DNA of 64,000 nt from Fibrella forsythiae (GTDB taxonomy: Bacteria > Bacteroidota > Bacteroidia > Cytophagales > Spirosomataceae), in assembly GCF_017353175.1 (NCBI RefSeq), contig NZ_JAFMYW010000002.1:868001-932000 (forward strand), written 5' to 3'. Numbering within the stretch: the stretch's first letter is position 1; every line of letters starts with the position of its first letter. Below the pieces are notes generated by a model. That model ran no database searches. It saw only the letters and a program-made list of their open reading frames with translations, and was not told where the DNA came from. Made by a program: the position numbers and the translations under genes. This document shows positions 8,588 through 17,740 of the stretch, piece by piece.

Positions 8588-9481
8588 ATGAATAATATAG
8601 CTACGTATGTTGCACGTAACCGGTATTATGGCTTGCTGATCATCGCTGTGTGTATGCTGTCAGCGATCTACGGGCCAGACATACGTCGGTTAGGGTGGTT
8701 CTTCTGGGTACTACCAAGCATAAGCTTGTTCGTGATCGGTTACTTTGTTTGGCGTAACGACCGAGAGCACCAGATGCCTTATGTGCATAAGGAAGTACTC
8801 GACACGATTGTCCACGAGTTCCAGACGCCGATTTCAGCTATCAAAATGGCCGCCGATATTCTGGCAACTCCATTCGGTCGGTCGTCGCAGGAGCGGACAG
8901 ATAAATACATTCATATTATTCAGGAAGAAACACAGCGGTTGCAGCAGCAGGTAGACGTTATGCTGAGCCTTGCCCGCGCTGACCGCGACCGTCTGGCGAT
9001 CAATATCGACGCGGTTAATGTCCACGAACTGATTCAGTCAATTGCTGAACGGCACGGATCTTACCTGAAATTACGTTTGCAGGCTAGCCAGCCAATTCTG
9101 CTGGCCGACCGGCTGCACCTGACCAACGTGCTTCACAATCTGCTCGACAATGCCGTTAAATACAGCCCCGGCGAACCCGAGCTGGTTATTCAAACGGAGG
9201 GAGATCGATCTAGTCTTATGGTTGCTGTTATTGACCGGGGCCTGGGTATTCCCAAGCATTTGCATAAGAAGATTTTCAAACCCTTTTACCGGGTTAGCGA
9301 AAATAATCAGGGGAGCGTAAAAGGATTTGGCCTTGGCCTGAGTTACGTGCAGCGCATTGTTGAAGCACACGCTTGGCAACTGGACGTTATCAGCGAAGTT
9401 GGAAAAGGCAGTGAGTTTAAAATTTCCTGTCCCAAAAGCTCGTTGGCCCACACAATTCATCTGTCTGAAAGCAGGATTTAA
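8588..9481 (+). CDS. Membrane sensor histidine kinase, orphan
   Basis: 297 residues. Two membrane spans (about 13-29 and 36-55) with almost no periplasmic loop, then a short linker straight into a HisKA domain with the phospho-acceptor His76 in VHEFQTPISAIKMA. The HATPase domain follows: N box HNLLDNAVKYSP, G1 DRGLGIPK, F box FKPFYR and G2 GFGLGLSYV. The kinase therefore has a complete catalytic core but no recognisable input domain, so it senses within the membrane or through a partner. No response regulator is adjacent, which makes it an orphan here. Start at 8588; the end faces the hydrolase gene across a shared terminator. Confidence 0.9.
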   Translation: MNNIATYVARNRYYGLLIIAVCMLSAIYGPDIRRLGWFFWVLPSISLFVIGYFVWRNDREHQMPYVHKEVLDTIVHEFQTPISAIKMAADILATPFGRSSQERTDKYIHIIQEETQRLQQQVDVMLSLARADRDRLAINIDAVNVHELIQSIAERHGSYLKLRLQASQPILLADRLHLTNVLHNLLDNAVKYSPGEPELVIQTEGDRSSLMVAVIDRGLGIPKHLHKKIFKPFYRVSENNQGSVKGFGLGLSYVQRIVEAHAWQLDVISEVGKGSEFKISCPKSSLAHTIHLSESRI

Positions 9482-9512
9482 TTGTTTTGAATGAACGTAC
9501 CTAGTTACGTTG

Positions 9513-9556
9513 TCAGGGCTTCTTCTGGCTGAAATAGCTGCTGGAAGAAGCCCTGA
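9513..9556. terminator. Bidirectional hairpin between convergent kinase and hydrolase genes
   Basis: A 13-bp perfect inverted repeat TCAGGGCTTCTTC / GAAGAAGCCCTGA with an 18-base gap that can partly extend the stem. It sits between the stop codons of two convergent genes, and a short T-rich tract follows on the + side. An AACGTACCTA copy of the repeated motif lies at 9494. Confidence 0.75.
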
Positions 9557-9580
9557 CTTTATTCTGCTGATGGTTAGCGC

Positions 9581-10510
9581 TTAATATGTTACCGCCGCCG
9601 ACGACTGGTTTTGATAGGCTGCTTCCTGTACAAAGTTGAGCAGGTCTTCATTCAACTGATCTTTGGCGGTTACAAACAGGCCATGAGGCTCGCCGTCGTA
9701 AATCCGGTAGTCGGCATTTGGCAGTAGCTCATGCGATTTTTCACCCGATGATTCGATGGGTACCGTTTTGTCGGCGTCACCATGGATAATGAGCGTCGGT
9801 ACAGTAATCGAACTCATATCGTCGCGGAAATCGGTTGACGAGAAGGCCTTGGCGCATTCCAGCGTAGCCTTAGGCGATGCCAGTGAAGCCAGCATGAAGT
9901 CATGATTCAGATGGGCCTGACTCACCGGGTGGCTTACCAGGTTAACGCCGTAAAACTGCTTGGCAAATGTTTCCAGAAATGCATACCGGTCTTTCTGCAT
10001 GTCTTCAGCCATTGAGTCGAAGGTATCCTGTGGAACGCCGTCCGGGTTATCGTCAGTTTGAAGCATGAATGGCGTTACGGCGCTCACAAGTACAGCCTTA
10101 CTGACATTGGCACCACCATGACGACTGAAATAGCGGGCCACTTCACCACCACCCATCGAGAAGCCGACCAACACTACGTTGTTTAGGTTTAACTCATCGA
10201 TAACGGCTTTCAGGTCGTCGGCGAAGGTGTCGTAATCATAGCCACCCCAAGGTTTAGATGATTTACCAAAACCACGGCGATCATAAGCTACGCAACGGTA
10301 GCCCCGGTCGGCAAAGTAAGCTACCTGGTTTTCCCACATTTCGTGGCTCAGCGGCCAGCCATGAATGAATACAATGGTTGGCTGGGTGGTATCAGCAGAC
10401 GATGACAGACCGGTTGCTGAAGAGCTACTGTATGAAGAGCCGGTAACGTCCTGAACGAACAGGTTAACAGGCTCGCCGAAACGAGAATCCTTGGTTTGTA
10501 TGTAGGGCAT
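9581..10510 (-). CDS. Alpha/beta hydrolase, non-heme chloroperoxidase/esterase type
   Basis: 309 residues of the alpha/beta-hydrolase fold. Motifs: oxyanion FIHGWPLSHEMWE, nucleophile elbow VGFSMGGGE with Ser118, the acid in HGDADKTVP, and the catalytic histidine in GEPHGLF. This set is typical of cofactor-free haloperoxidase/esterase enzymes, most of which act as esterases or perhydrolases on unknown esters. Unlike usual members it has a Ser-rich insert at about 24-40 between the first strands. No signal peptide, so cytoplasmic. It lies downstream of the ThuA-fusion gene but is separated from it by a long hairpin, so probably transcribed separately. Confidence 0.88.
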   Translation of the reverse strand: MPYIQTKDSRFGEPVNLFVQDVTGSSYSSSSATGLSSSADTTQPTIVFIHGWPLSHEMWENQVAYFADRGYRCVAYDRRGFGKSSKPWGGYDYDTFADDLKAVIDELNLNNVVLVGFSMGGGEVARYFSRHGGANVSKAVLVSAVTPFMLQTDDNPDGVPQDTFDSMAEDMQKDRYAFLETFAKQFYGVNLVSHPVSQAHLNHDFMLASLASPKATLECAKAFSSTDFRDDMSSITVPTLIIHGDADKTVPIESSGEKSHELLPNADYRIYDGEPHGLFVTAKDQLNEDLLNFVQEAAYQNQSSAAVTY

Positions 10511-10610
10511 AACGTTGATGAGTAGGGGTTTGCTACTCGTCTATAGAACAAGTGTATATACATACAGTTAGCTTATCTGAGCGAATGGCCAGCTGAGGAG
10601 GATGGCTTTC

Positions 10611-10669
10611 AACGACAAACAGGCGTTGCAGATTGGCAAAAGACCATCCTGCAACGCCTGTTTGTCGTT
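10611..10669. repeat. 21-bp perfect inverted repeat (terminator-like) downstream of the ThuA-fusion gene
   Basis: Arms 10611-10631 and 10649-10669 are exact reverse complements, with a 17-base loop. A GGATGG just before the left arm can pair with CCATCC inside the loop, giving an alternative fold. It lies 14 bases after the stop of the leftward fusion gene, so a terminator or mRNA-stabilising hairpin is likely, although no long T tract follows. Confidence 0.7.
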
Positions 10670-10682
10670 ACGCTATCCGTAA

Positions 10683-13600
10683 TTATTTCGCTGTGCTTGG
10701 TTTGGCGGCTTCTGTCACGGTCATAACGCCGTTCATGATACGCCAGTGACCGGGGAATGTGCACAGATAGGGGTATTCGCCGGGCTGGTCGGGCGCTTTG
10801 AAACGTAACCGTACTGTTTGATTTGGATTAACCAGCGCTGTAGAGGCCAGAATATCCGATGACTCAGGTACGTAGTTTTTCTCGGCACCATCCTTCGCCG
10901 TGATCATCGCATCGGCTAATTTGCCAATCCGGTCCGTCGATTTAGGTTTACCAACAACAAGGTTGTGCTGCATGGCGTCTGGATTCTCAAGCACGATGAT
11001 CACCGTTTTGCCAGCCGGCACGCTGAACGCTTTCTTGTCGAAACGCATCTCTTCGCGTACCGTCTTCATCTGAATCACGACCGCGTTTGGATCTATATCG
11101 GCATTGGCATCGCGCAGGCCCCATGATTCGAGCAAACGATTCAGGCGTGGACGGGCATCTTCCGGCAGGTTGTTGCTCAAGCTGGCCAGGATTGGTTGCT
11201 GACTGTCTGATGGTTTTGGCCGGTTGTTTCCACGGGTGTAGTTGTAGCCATCAGACAAGCCTTTCACCAGTGCCAGCGCCTCATCACTTTCGAGCTTCGT
11301 TGCTTTTTGCAACATCATCACCACCGAGTCGGGCGTCGCAGTTGACGCGTAGGCGCGGGCGGCTCTCTCCAGCGCTACGGTGCGTAACTGAGCCGGTGCC
11401 CGGAAGGTGATTTTGGCGGTGTAGTTATTGTTTCTACGATCCGCATCGGGCAGTGTTGCGTCTTTGTCGATGCTCACTGACAGCGTGTAATCACCTGCTT
11501 TTTCGCCCATAACCGATAGATCGCCTACCCAGGGACCGTTGTTTGTTCGGGTAATCGCCACGGTTTCACCAGGAGCAATACCCGCGTCGAAGGTGCGGCT
11601 AACGAAGTCGATTTTTGGGCCGGCCGTTGCGCTGGTGCTGCCTTCAAACCGCATGGTCAGCGGAACCACGGTGCCTTTCGGAATGGCTTCGGTACCCTGA
11701 TTAGTTACGTAAATCGTTGTGCGGGCCGATTCACGAACAACAGGCCGCGTTGGCTCGGTAGTCACTTTGCTGACAACCAGATCAACGCCGTTTACAGAAC
11801 GTTGCGTCGTGGCAGGTGCTGGTGTTTGGCTGGCGGGCTGTTCAGCCATGCTGGCCATCGGGCCGTGCTGGCTATGATCCATGCCGGCATGCGTGCTGGC
11901 TGTTAGGCCAGAACCGGCTCCCGTGGCGGCCGGCTTTGTAATCGAACCCAGCCACTGACGGAATAAACGGGCGTTGTTGCTGTTCATGGCACAGGCAAAC
12001 GCATCGGGTAACCAGCGGTCGTCGTTGCCTGACGTCTGGCGCAGACGGGCCAAAACGGCTTCATCTGTGGCTGGGCTGGCTGGTGCTTCGCTAAGGGCCA
12101 GTAGGCTATTCAGCACAACGAGCGGTTCTGCATCGTAGAGTGACTTTTGGGCCAATAGCATGGTCACACCTGCACCCGTACGAGGCATCACTTGCACGGC
12201 TGTTTTACGAACGCCAGCAGAAGGATGTTTCAGGGCTTTTTCCAACTCGCTGGGCGTAATGGCACCCAAACCGTGTAATGTCCATAAAGCATTGACAGCA
12301 GGTGCGTTCAGGCCGATCTCATCAACTTTCGGATCGTTGGCAATAGCCCACAGTTGGGGAGCTACGTCTTTGTTTCCGCGTTCAACCAGCAGACGCTGAG
12401 CGTGCATACGCCAAAACAGATTATCGTTTTTCAGGGCGGCTACCAAACTGGCCGGGTCGTTCCGATTCAGTTTAGGCGCGGTGTATGTTGGTGCTTTCGA
12501 GTAGCCCACGCGGTAGATCCGGCCGTGGGTAAAGTCGCGGAGGGGTGTCTCGTAGGCATTGCCCGATCCGTTTTTGAATCCCTGCGGTACCGGGTTGTGC
12601 TGGATGATATAGCTATACCAGTCGGCTACCCACACGGCTCCGTCAGGGCCTACTTCGGCGAAAACGGGCGCAAACCATTCGTCGGCACCAGCTATCAGGT
12701 TGAAACTTCCGGCACCGGTTTCGGCATCTGAGAAGTCAGATCCCTGTTTTACCATCCGGTTCTGGTGAACGATATGTCCGGTTGGCTCGCTGACGAACGC
12801 AACCTGATTCCAGTATTCTTTCGGGAAAGCGCGGGCAGTATACAGGTTATGACCCGCCGCCGCCGTGAACCCGCCAAACACGTCGACCTGACGTACCCGT
12901 TCGGTAATGGGCTTCATGTCTTTATGTGTATCGGTGCTGCGGCTACCGGCCATACTGCCCGGACGAGCGTTGAAGGATTTGTTTGGAATGGCCATGTACC
13001 AGCCGTGGCTATTGTTGGCGGTCGATCCGAACACGTTACCCGTTTCGTCGAAACCAAGGCCCCAGGTATTGTTTGACGTGTTGGTCATGTATTCCAGTTG
13101 CGAGCCATCGGGTTTGAACCGGAAGAAACCCTGGCTGAACCGAAGCGTATCGGGGTTGTTGCCCACCACACCTTTAAAGCCTGAGTAACCAACACTACCC
13201 CAAACCCAGTTGTCGAAACCATAGTGCAGGTTGCTTGGACCGGCGTGGGTATCAAACGTACCGAAACCCGTAAACAGAATCTTCTTTTCATCGGCTTTAT
13301 CGTCGCCGTTGGTATCGCGCAGGTACAGCATATGCGGTGCCTGCGATACCACCAATCCGCCATTAGCGAAGGCCATACCCGTGGGAATGCTCAGGCCATC
13401 GGCGAAGTTGGTGAACTTATCGGCCTTGCCGTCGCCGTCGGTATCTTCGCAGATAACGATGGAATCAGAACCACCTTCAGGCTTTCGCTCGTTCGGATAA
13501 TCCTTAGTAATCAGCACGTAAAGCCGACCGCGGTCATCCCAGGTCATGGCAATCGGGTGCATCACGTTTGGCTCATGCGCGAAGAGGTTCATCGTAAAGT

Positions 13601-14537
13601 CGACGGGTACCTGCAGGTGCTTCATCGACTCTTCGGGTGAGAGCGGTAACTGCTCCATCTGTTCGCCAGGGCGTTTTTCGTAGTTCGGCAGGTTGGCCGA
13701 CTTATACGCAAATGCCTGTGGCTTTAGGTCGTCGTGCTGTTTCTTCACGCCGTCGCCAACGGCCCAGAGAATACCGCGCTCCAATAATTGCTGGAAAGCT
13801 GGCTGACTCCAGGTACGTTCGTCATGCCCATAGGCCGTGTAGAAAACGCGGCCTTTTCCGTAGGTACGTGTCCAGGTGTAGGGCTCTTCGGCGACACCAG
13901 GCTTATCCTTCGCCTGATCGGCTTTAATGGGGCGAACCGCCAGTACGTTGTTGTCGGCCTGCAAGTGGGTGTGCAGGTACGTTTCGTCGAATGCCTTGAA
14001 CGAGGGTAAGCCGGCCGTGATGGCGTTGTCAGGCTGCGTGAATCGGGTTTGAATCGTATCCATCCGGTGCCGCCAGAATTGACCACCCACTACTTTATCG
14101 ACATATTCGGGTGAGTTACGGAAGCAGTACGACGCGCAGTGAACCGGAATAACGCCATGCCCGGCCGCTACGTAGTCGAGTAAAGCGCGTTCTTGTGGTT
14201 TTGGAATTGAATCCCAGTTGGCATAGATCAGAAGCCCATCGTATTTCGACAGGTTGTCGGTCGTCAGGTCCTCCAACTTGTCAGTATACGTAATGTTGAT
14301 ACCCCGGCTTCCCAGGGCGGCCATCAGTTGTGGTACCCGTTCAATGGGCTTGTGGTGGCCGTTATCGCCCAGAAACAGGATTTCTGTGCGACGGGGACCA
14401 CTCTTGCGGGCCGACGACGTTTTCGTCGTACTCCCGTCCATATCCTTGATGACTTTCGTCGGAGTACGGGTGCAGTTGGCGAGGACCAGCGTCGTGAGCG
14501 CGGTTACCAGCAACGATCGGTTTAATGAGAAAGTCAT
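10683..14537 (-). CDS. ThuA / beta-propeller dehydrogenase / CARDB / azurin fusion lipoprotein
   Basis: 1284 residues. The N-terminus carries a lipoprotein signal (LVLANC). Domains in order: ThuA-like class I amidotransferase-fold domain (about 45-270), beta-propeller of the putative membrane-bound dehydrogenase family (about 300-680, with repeats such as ICEDTDGDGKADKF), helical HEAT-like repeats (about 690-830), a Gly/His/Met linker (HAGMDHSQHG), a CARDB adhesion-type domain (about 905-1010), and a C-terminal azurin/auracyanin cupredoxin (last 110 residues) with copper ligands in MQHNLV and YLCTFPGHWRIM. Inferred role: oxidise or process a sugar outside the cytoplasm and pass electrons to copper. 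It follows the Gfo/Idh/MocA gene on the same strand after a hairpin. Substrate unknown. Confidence 0.88.
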   Translation of the reverse strand: MTFSLNRSLLVTALTTLVLANCTRTPTKVIKDMDGSTTKTSSARKSGPRRTEILFLGDNGHHKPIERVPQLMAALGSRGINITYTDKLEDLTTDNLSKYDGLLIYANWDSIPKPQERALLDYVAAGHGVIPVHCASYCFRNSPEYVDKVVGGQFWRHRMDTIQTRFTQPDNAITAGLPSFKAFDETYLHTHLQADNNVLAVRPIKADQAKDKPGVAEEPYTWTRTYGKGRVFYTAYGHDERTWSQPAFQQLLERGILWAVGDGVKKQHDDLKPQAFAYKSANLPNYEKRPGEQMEQLPLSPEESMKHLQVPVDFTMNLFAHEPNVMHPIAMTWDDRGRLYVLITKDYPNERKPEGGSDSIVICEDTDGDGKADKFTNFADGLSIPTGMAFANGGLVVSQAPHMLYLRDTNGDDKADEKKILFTGFGTFDTHAGPSNLHYGFDNWVWGSVGYSGFKGVVGNNPDTLRFSQGFFRFKPDGSQLEYMTNTSNNTWGLGFDETGNVFGSTANNSHGWYMAIPNKSFNARPGSMAGSRSTDTHKDMKPITERVRQVDVFGGFTAAAGHNLYTARAFPKEYWNQVAFVSEPTGHIVHQNRMVKQGSDFSDAETGAGSFNLIAGADEWFAPVFAEVGPDGAVWVADWYSYIIQHNPVPQGFKNGSGNAYETPLRDFTHGRIYRVGYSKAPTYTAPKLNRNDPASLVAALKNDNLFWRMHAQRLLVERGNKDVAPQLWAIANDPKVDEIGLNAPAVNALWTLHGLGAITPSELEKALKHPSAGVRKTAVQVMPRTGAGVTMLLAQKSLYDAEPLVVLNSLLALSEAPASPATDEAVLARLRQTSGNDDRWLPDAFACAMNSNNARLFRQWLGSITKPAATGAGSGLTASTHAGMDHSQHGPMASMAEQPASQTPAPATTQRSVNGVDLVVSKVTTEPTRPVVRESARTTIYVTNQGTEAIPKGTVVPLTMRFEGSTSATAGPKIDFVSRTFDAGIAPGETVAITRTNNGPWVGDLSVMGEKAGDYTLSVSIDKDATLPDADRRNNNYTAKITFRAPAQLRTVALERAARAYASTATPDSVVMMLQKATKLESDEALALVKGLSDGYNYTRGNNRPKPSDSQQPILASLSNNLPEDARPRLNRLLESWGLRDANADIDPNAVVIQMKTVREEMRFDKKAFSVPAGKTVIIVLENPDAMQHNLVVGKPKSTDRIGKLADAMITAKDGAEKNYVPESSDILASTALVNPNQTVRLRFKAPDQPGEYPYLCTFPGHWRIMNGVMTVTEAAKPSTAK

Positions 14538-14577
14538 GGGTTATACATCGTTTGTCAAGTTGAAGAAATCAGCGAAT

Positions 14578-14647
14578 ATCAGACGCTGACTATTGGCTTA
14601 TCGCTGCGAATACTCAGGAGCCAATAGGCTTGTAATCAGCGTCTAAT
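14578..14647. repeat. Imperfect inverted repeat between the oxidoreductase and fusion genes
   Basis: ATCAGACGCTGA...TATTGGC on the left pairs with GCCAATA...TCAGCGTCTAAT on the right, with a mismatched bulge and a 22-base loop. It separates two genes on the minus strand, so it may partly terminate or set the expression ratio of the operon. Confidence 0.55.
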
Positions 14648-14659
14648 AATTAAAATTGG

Positions 14660-15769
14660 CTAGTTGAAATCGGGTAATTTCATGATCTCTCCGCCCTTCA
14701 TAGCCGACTCGTGGGCCAGGATGCCAACGCTCGTCCAGTTGGCCGATTGGGCGGCATTCGGGAATGGATCGCGGTCTTCGGTGAGGGCAGTCAGGAATTC
14801 GTGTACCATGTGTGGGTGCGACCCACCATGACCGCCGCCCTGCGTAAAGGAAAGGTGCTGCGTTTCGTCGGCATCATACACGCCTTTGGTCGTAAAGCGT
14901 TGAATTTCGGCGGGTAGCAGGTGCGCGAAGTCGGGTACGGTCACTTTTTCAGGAATCTCAGGCTCCGGTTTCTTAGCCGTGTGAATGACCGGTTGCTCGT
15001 CTTCGATCAACTGCCACTCAAACGATTTCTTGTCGCCGTAGACTTCAAAACTCTCCCGATATTGCCGCGCCACATCGAACAGAGACCGGTATACGTAGGC
15101 TGATAAGTCGCTATCTTTGAACTTGATATGGGCCGATTCGACGGCAAATGGCGAGTTGTGAATCGCCGCCAGTTCGGGGCGGATCGTACCCGAGCCGAAG
15201 CAGGATACGTAGTCGGCTTCCAGACGAAGCAAACCGGCCACGGGGCCAACGCAGTGCGTAGCGTAATGCATCGGTGGCAAACCAGGCCAGTAGTCGGGCC
15301 AGCCGTCCATATCCTGCTGGTGGCTTGCTTTCAGGAATTGTACCTTACCCAGCTCACCTTTTTCATACATCTCTTTTACGAACAGAAACTCGCGGGCATA
15401 GACCACGGTCTCCATCATCATGTATTTCTTACCCGTTTCGCGGGTCACCCGAACAATCTCCTTACACTCCTCAACGGTGGTGGCCATCGGTACGGTGCAG
15501 GCTACGTGCTTGCCAGCGCGCAGGGCTTTCAGGCTTTGCTCGGCGTGATTTGGGATGGGCGAATTAATGTGAACGGCATCAACGTTGGGGTCGGCCAGGA
15601 GTTCATCGTAATTGCTGTAACGTACCTGGATGCCGTAATCGTCACCTATTTTATTAAGGCTTTCGACGTTGCGCTGGCAGATAGCGTACATATTGGCCAG
15701 CGGATGGCGCTGGTAAATTGGAATAAATTCAGCCCCAAACCCGAGGCCAACGATGGCGATGTTAATCAT
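14660..15769 (-). CDS. Gfo/Idh/MocA-family oxidoreductase (cytoplasmic)
   Basis: 369 residues: an N-terminal Rossmann domain (VGLGFGAEF near 7-15) and a C-terminal alpha/beta substrate domain. No signal peptide. The family oxidises or reduces sugar hydroxyls with NAD(P), often at C3. Oddity: the usual EKP motif that supplies the conserved lysine reads CTVPMA here, so that lysine is missing; HYATHCVGP later in the chain may hold the catalytic histidine. It begins 9 bases after the TIM-barrel isomerase gene, so the two are clearly co-transcribed, and the ThuA fusion follows. ThuB-type 3-keto-sugar formers belong to the same family. Confidence 0.88.
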   Translation of the reverse strand: MINIAIVGLGFGAEFIPIYQRHPLANMYAICQRNVESLNKIGDDYGIQVRYSNYDELLADPNVDAVHINSPIPNHAEQSLKALRAGKHVACTVPMATTVEECKEIVRVTRETGKKYMMMETVVYAREFLFVKEMYEKGELGKVQFLKASHQQDMDGWPDYWPGLPPMHYATHCVGPVAGLLRLEADYVSCFGSGTIRPELAAIHNSPFAVESAHIKFKDSDLSAYVYRSLFDVARQYRESFEVYGDKKSFEWQLIEDEQPVIHTAKKPEPEIPEKVTVPDFAHLLPAEIQRFTTKGVYDADETQHLSFTQGGGHGGSHPHMVHEFLTALTEDRDPFPNAAQSANWTSVGILAHESAMKGGEIMKLPDFN

Positions 15770-15778
15770 TGTAAAAAG

Positions 15779-16651
15779 TTAGTCGTTCACTAATTGGCTC
15801 ATTAACAGTTTAATGTGGCTAAGTCCTTCGCGCGCCAACTGTTCCGGCGAGTTGAACATGGGCCGGAAAATATGGGTGGCTGCGGCCAGCTCGGGCGGGT
15901 TAACACCAAAAGCTTCAATGGCAATAGGGCCCGTGTAATCGATATCACCCAGGGCCTGCAAGATCTTATCGAAGTCGACCTGCCCTTTTCCGGGCGTTGA
16001 CCGGTCGTTTTCCGAAAGCTGCACATGCACCAGATACGGGGCGAGCGTGCGGATGGCGTCGGCCACGTTTTTCTCTTCAATATTGGCGTGGAATGAATCG
16101 AAAGCCGCCCGGCAGTACGGATGATCAACGGCCTCAATATACCGTCTGGTATCGTCGGCGCAGGTGAGCAGGTAGGTTTCGAATCGGTTTAACGACTCGA
16201 TCGCCAGCATCACGTTCTGTTGCTGGGCGTGCTCGGCAATTTCGTTCATACTATCGACCGACCAGGCCCATTCGTCGGCGGTCGCGGGCTTACCCGTGAA
16301 TGTTTTGAAACCTGCGAAGAAAGGCCCCATCAGGATAGGCGACCCGGCCGCGGCGGAGCAGTCAACAATCTGCTTCAGGTACGTTACACCAGCTTTCCGA
16401 ACAGACGCATCAGGGCTGAGTAAGGTAAGCTCGGGCGGAAGCAATGAGCAGGTCTGAACGGCCAGGCCAATAGCTGATGCCTGTTGGCCAAGGCGTTGCC
16501 ATTTGGCCAGATCGGCTGGAGCACCGGGCGTAGTGCCAACTGGCATCTCTACAAAATCAAAACCAGTTCGCTGTAGGTACGTTAGCGTGTCTGAGAGGTC
16601 CTCATCCATGGTCATCGTCCAGGTAAACAGGTTCATGCCAAGCCGATTCAT
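15779..16651 (-). CDS. Sugar phosphate isomerase/epimerase (xylose isomerase-like TIM barrel)
   Basis: 290 residues with the AP-endonuclease-2/xylose-isomerase TIM-barrel pattern and its metal-binding acids: LAIESLNRFE, AAFDSFHANIEE, VHVQLSENDRSTPGKG and IAIEAFG. Related enzymes include D-psicose/tagatose 3-epimerases and inosose isomerases. There is no export signal, unlike the paralogue at 50958. It is the first gene of a leftward operon (isomerase, Gfo/Idh/MocA, possibly the ThuA fusion) and is divergent from the AraC regulator, which probably controls it. The exact sugar is unknown. Confidence 0.87.
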   Translation of the reverse strand: MNRLGMNLFTWTMTMDEDLSDTLTYLQRTGFDFVEMPVGTTPGAPADLAKWQRLGQQASAIGLAVQTCSLLPPELTLLSPDASVRKAGVTYLKQIVDCSAAAGSPILMGPFFAGFKTFTGKPATADEWAWSVDSMNEIAEHAQQQNVMLAIESLNRFETYLLTCADDTRRYIEAVDHPYCRAAFDSFHANIEEKNVADAIRTLAPYLVHVQLSENDRSTPGKGQVDFDKILQALGDIDYTGPIAIEAFGVNPPELAAATHIFRPMFNSPEQLAREGLSHIKLLMSQLVND

Positions 16652-16699
16652 GCGTAGGTGGTTATAAGGTTCGTACTACTGATTCAGGAAATATTTCTA

Positions 16700-16707
16700 C
16701 AAAGCTA
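16700..16707 (-). promoter_or_regulatory. Putative -7 element for the isomerase operon
   Basis: On the minus strand this reads TAGCTTTG, an exact TAnnTTTG match, 49 bases before the isomerase start. No clear -33 TTTG is seen, which would fit an activator-dependent promoter, with AraC as the natural candidate. Confidence 0.45.
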
Positions 16708-16709
16708 TC

Positions 16710-16741
16710 TTTGTTCTGTTTATGTTGTTGGCCTACTTTTG
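16710..16741 (+). promoter_or_regulatory. Putative Bacteroidota promoter for the AraC regulator
   Basis: TTTG at 16710-16713, exactly 20 bases, then TACTTTTG at 16734-16741, matching the -33/-7 consensus of Bacteroidota housekeeping promoters. It overlaps the divergent isomerase promoter, so regulation of the two is probably linked. Confidence 0.65.
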
Positions 16742-16824
16742 TCTAATATTGACTTTATTTTTGCAACTACACAGAAGTATCCCCCCTGTTCGTGTTAATT
16801 CATGCTTATTGTTAAGGTTAGCTT

Positions 16825-17727
16825 ATGAAATCTGCCCTGCGCAAGGATATTGAGTCGGGTATCGGTTCATTCGTTGTCAGAGATCTGATTGAACCCCACT
16901 TCGATCCAAACTGGCATTTCCATCCGCACTATCAATTGTTTCTTGTTGAAGAAGGCACAGGAACGCGTTTCATCGGCGATTCCATCCGGCCTTTTTCGCC
17001 CGGTGATCTGGTGATGATTGGCCCTGATCTGCCCCATTTGTGGCGTAGCGATCAGGCGTATTTTCTGCCCGAATCGGGCTTACAGACACATGGGCTCGTT
17101 GTTTATTTCACCGACGATTGTCTGGGCTCCGAGTTCTTCAATAAACCCGAAATGCACCGGATTCGGCAACTTCTGGAAAGCTCTCGTCAGGGGTTGACCT
17201 GGATAGGCGAAACCCACGAGCAAACGGTGGCGGCCTTGCGGAAACTGGTGGTGCAGGCCCCTACCTTCCGGCGCGTGCTCGATTTCCTGGCCTTACTGGA
17301 TGACCTGGCCCATGCCACAGATGTGCAGTTGATCACGAGCGCCAATTACAGTAATCCGATGAAGCCCGCTGATGCCGATGAGGGCAGTGCATCGTCGCAG
17401 GCGTATCGTCGTATGCAGGCTGTACATACGTATGTGCTGACTCACTTCCACGAAGCTATTAAACTAGATACCGTTGCGGATATTGCCGGTCTGACACCGT
17501 CTGCTTTTTGCCGTTATTTTAAGGTTCGTACTAACAAAACCTTCGTTGATTTTGTCACGGAGGTCAGGATTGGTCATGCCTGTAAACTGCTGATCAATAG
17601 TGACTTGTCGATTTCGCAGATCGGTTACGAAAGTGGTTTTCGAACCATGTCGAACTTTAACCGACAGTTTCGCGACGTAACGGGCCAAACGCCATCACAG
17701 TACGTGAAAACGATGGGAGGAGTGTAA
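16825..17727 (+). CDS. AraC-family transcriptional regulator
   Basis: 300 residues. The N-terminal half is a cupin-like sensor (WHFHPHYQLFLVEEG, SPGDLVMIGPDLPHLW), typical for sugar-responsive members. The C-terminal 100 residues contain the two helix-turn-helix motifs: DTVADIAGLTPSAFCRYF and ISQIGYESGFRTMSNFNRQF, closing with TGQTPSQYV. It is divergently transcribed from the isomerase/oxidoreductase operon across a 173-base shared promoter region, which makes that operon the likely target. The ligand is presumably a sugar or derivative; this is inference. Confidence 0.92.
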   Translation: MKSALRKDIESGIGSFVVRDLIEPHFDPNWHFHPHYQLFLVEEGTGTRFIGDSIRPFSPGDLVMIGPDLPHLWRSDQAYFLPESGLQTHGLVVYFTDDCLGSEFFNKPEMHRIRQLLESSRQGLTWIGETHEQTVAALRKLVVQAPTFRRVLDFLALLDDLAHATDVQLITSANYSNPMKPADADEGSASSQAYRRMQAVHTYVLTHFHEAIKLDTVADIAGLTPSAFCRYFKVRTNKTFVDFVTEVRIGHACKLLINSDLSISQIGYESGFRTMSNFNRQFRDVTGQTPSQYVKTMGGV

Positions 17728-17740
17728 GGGGATTAGGGAG

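Noticed and set aside
15128-15793. 221-codon open frame on the + strand
   Set aside because: It is antisense to the Gfo/Idh/MocA gene, whose homology is clear; the composition is that of a shadow frame.
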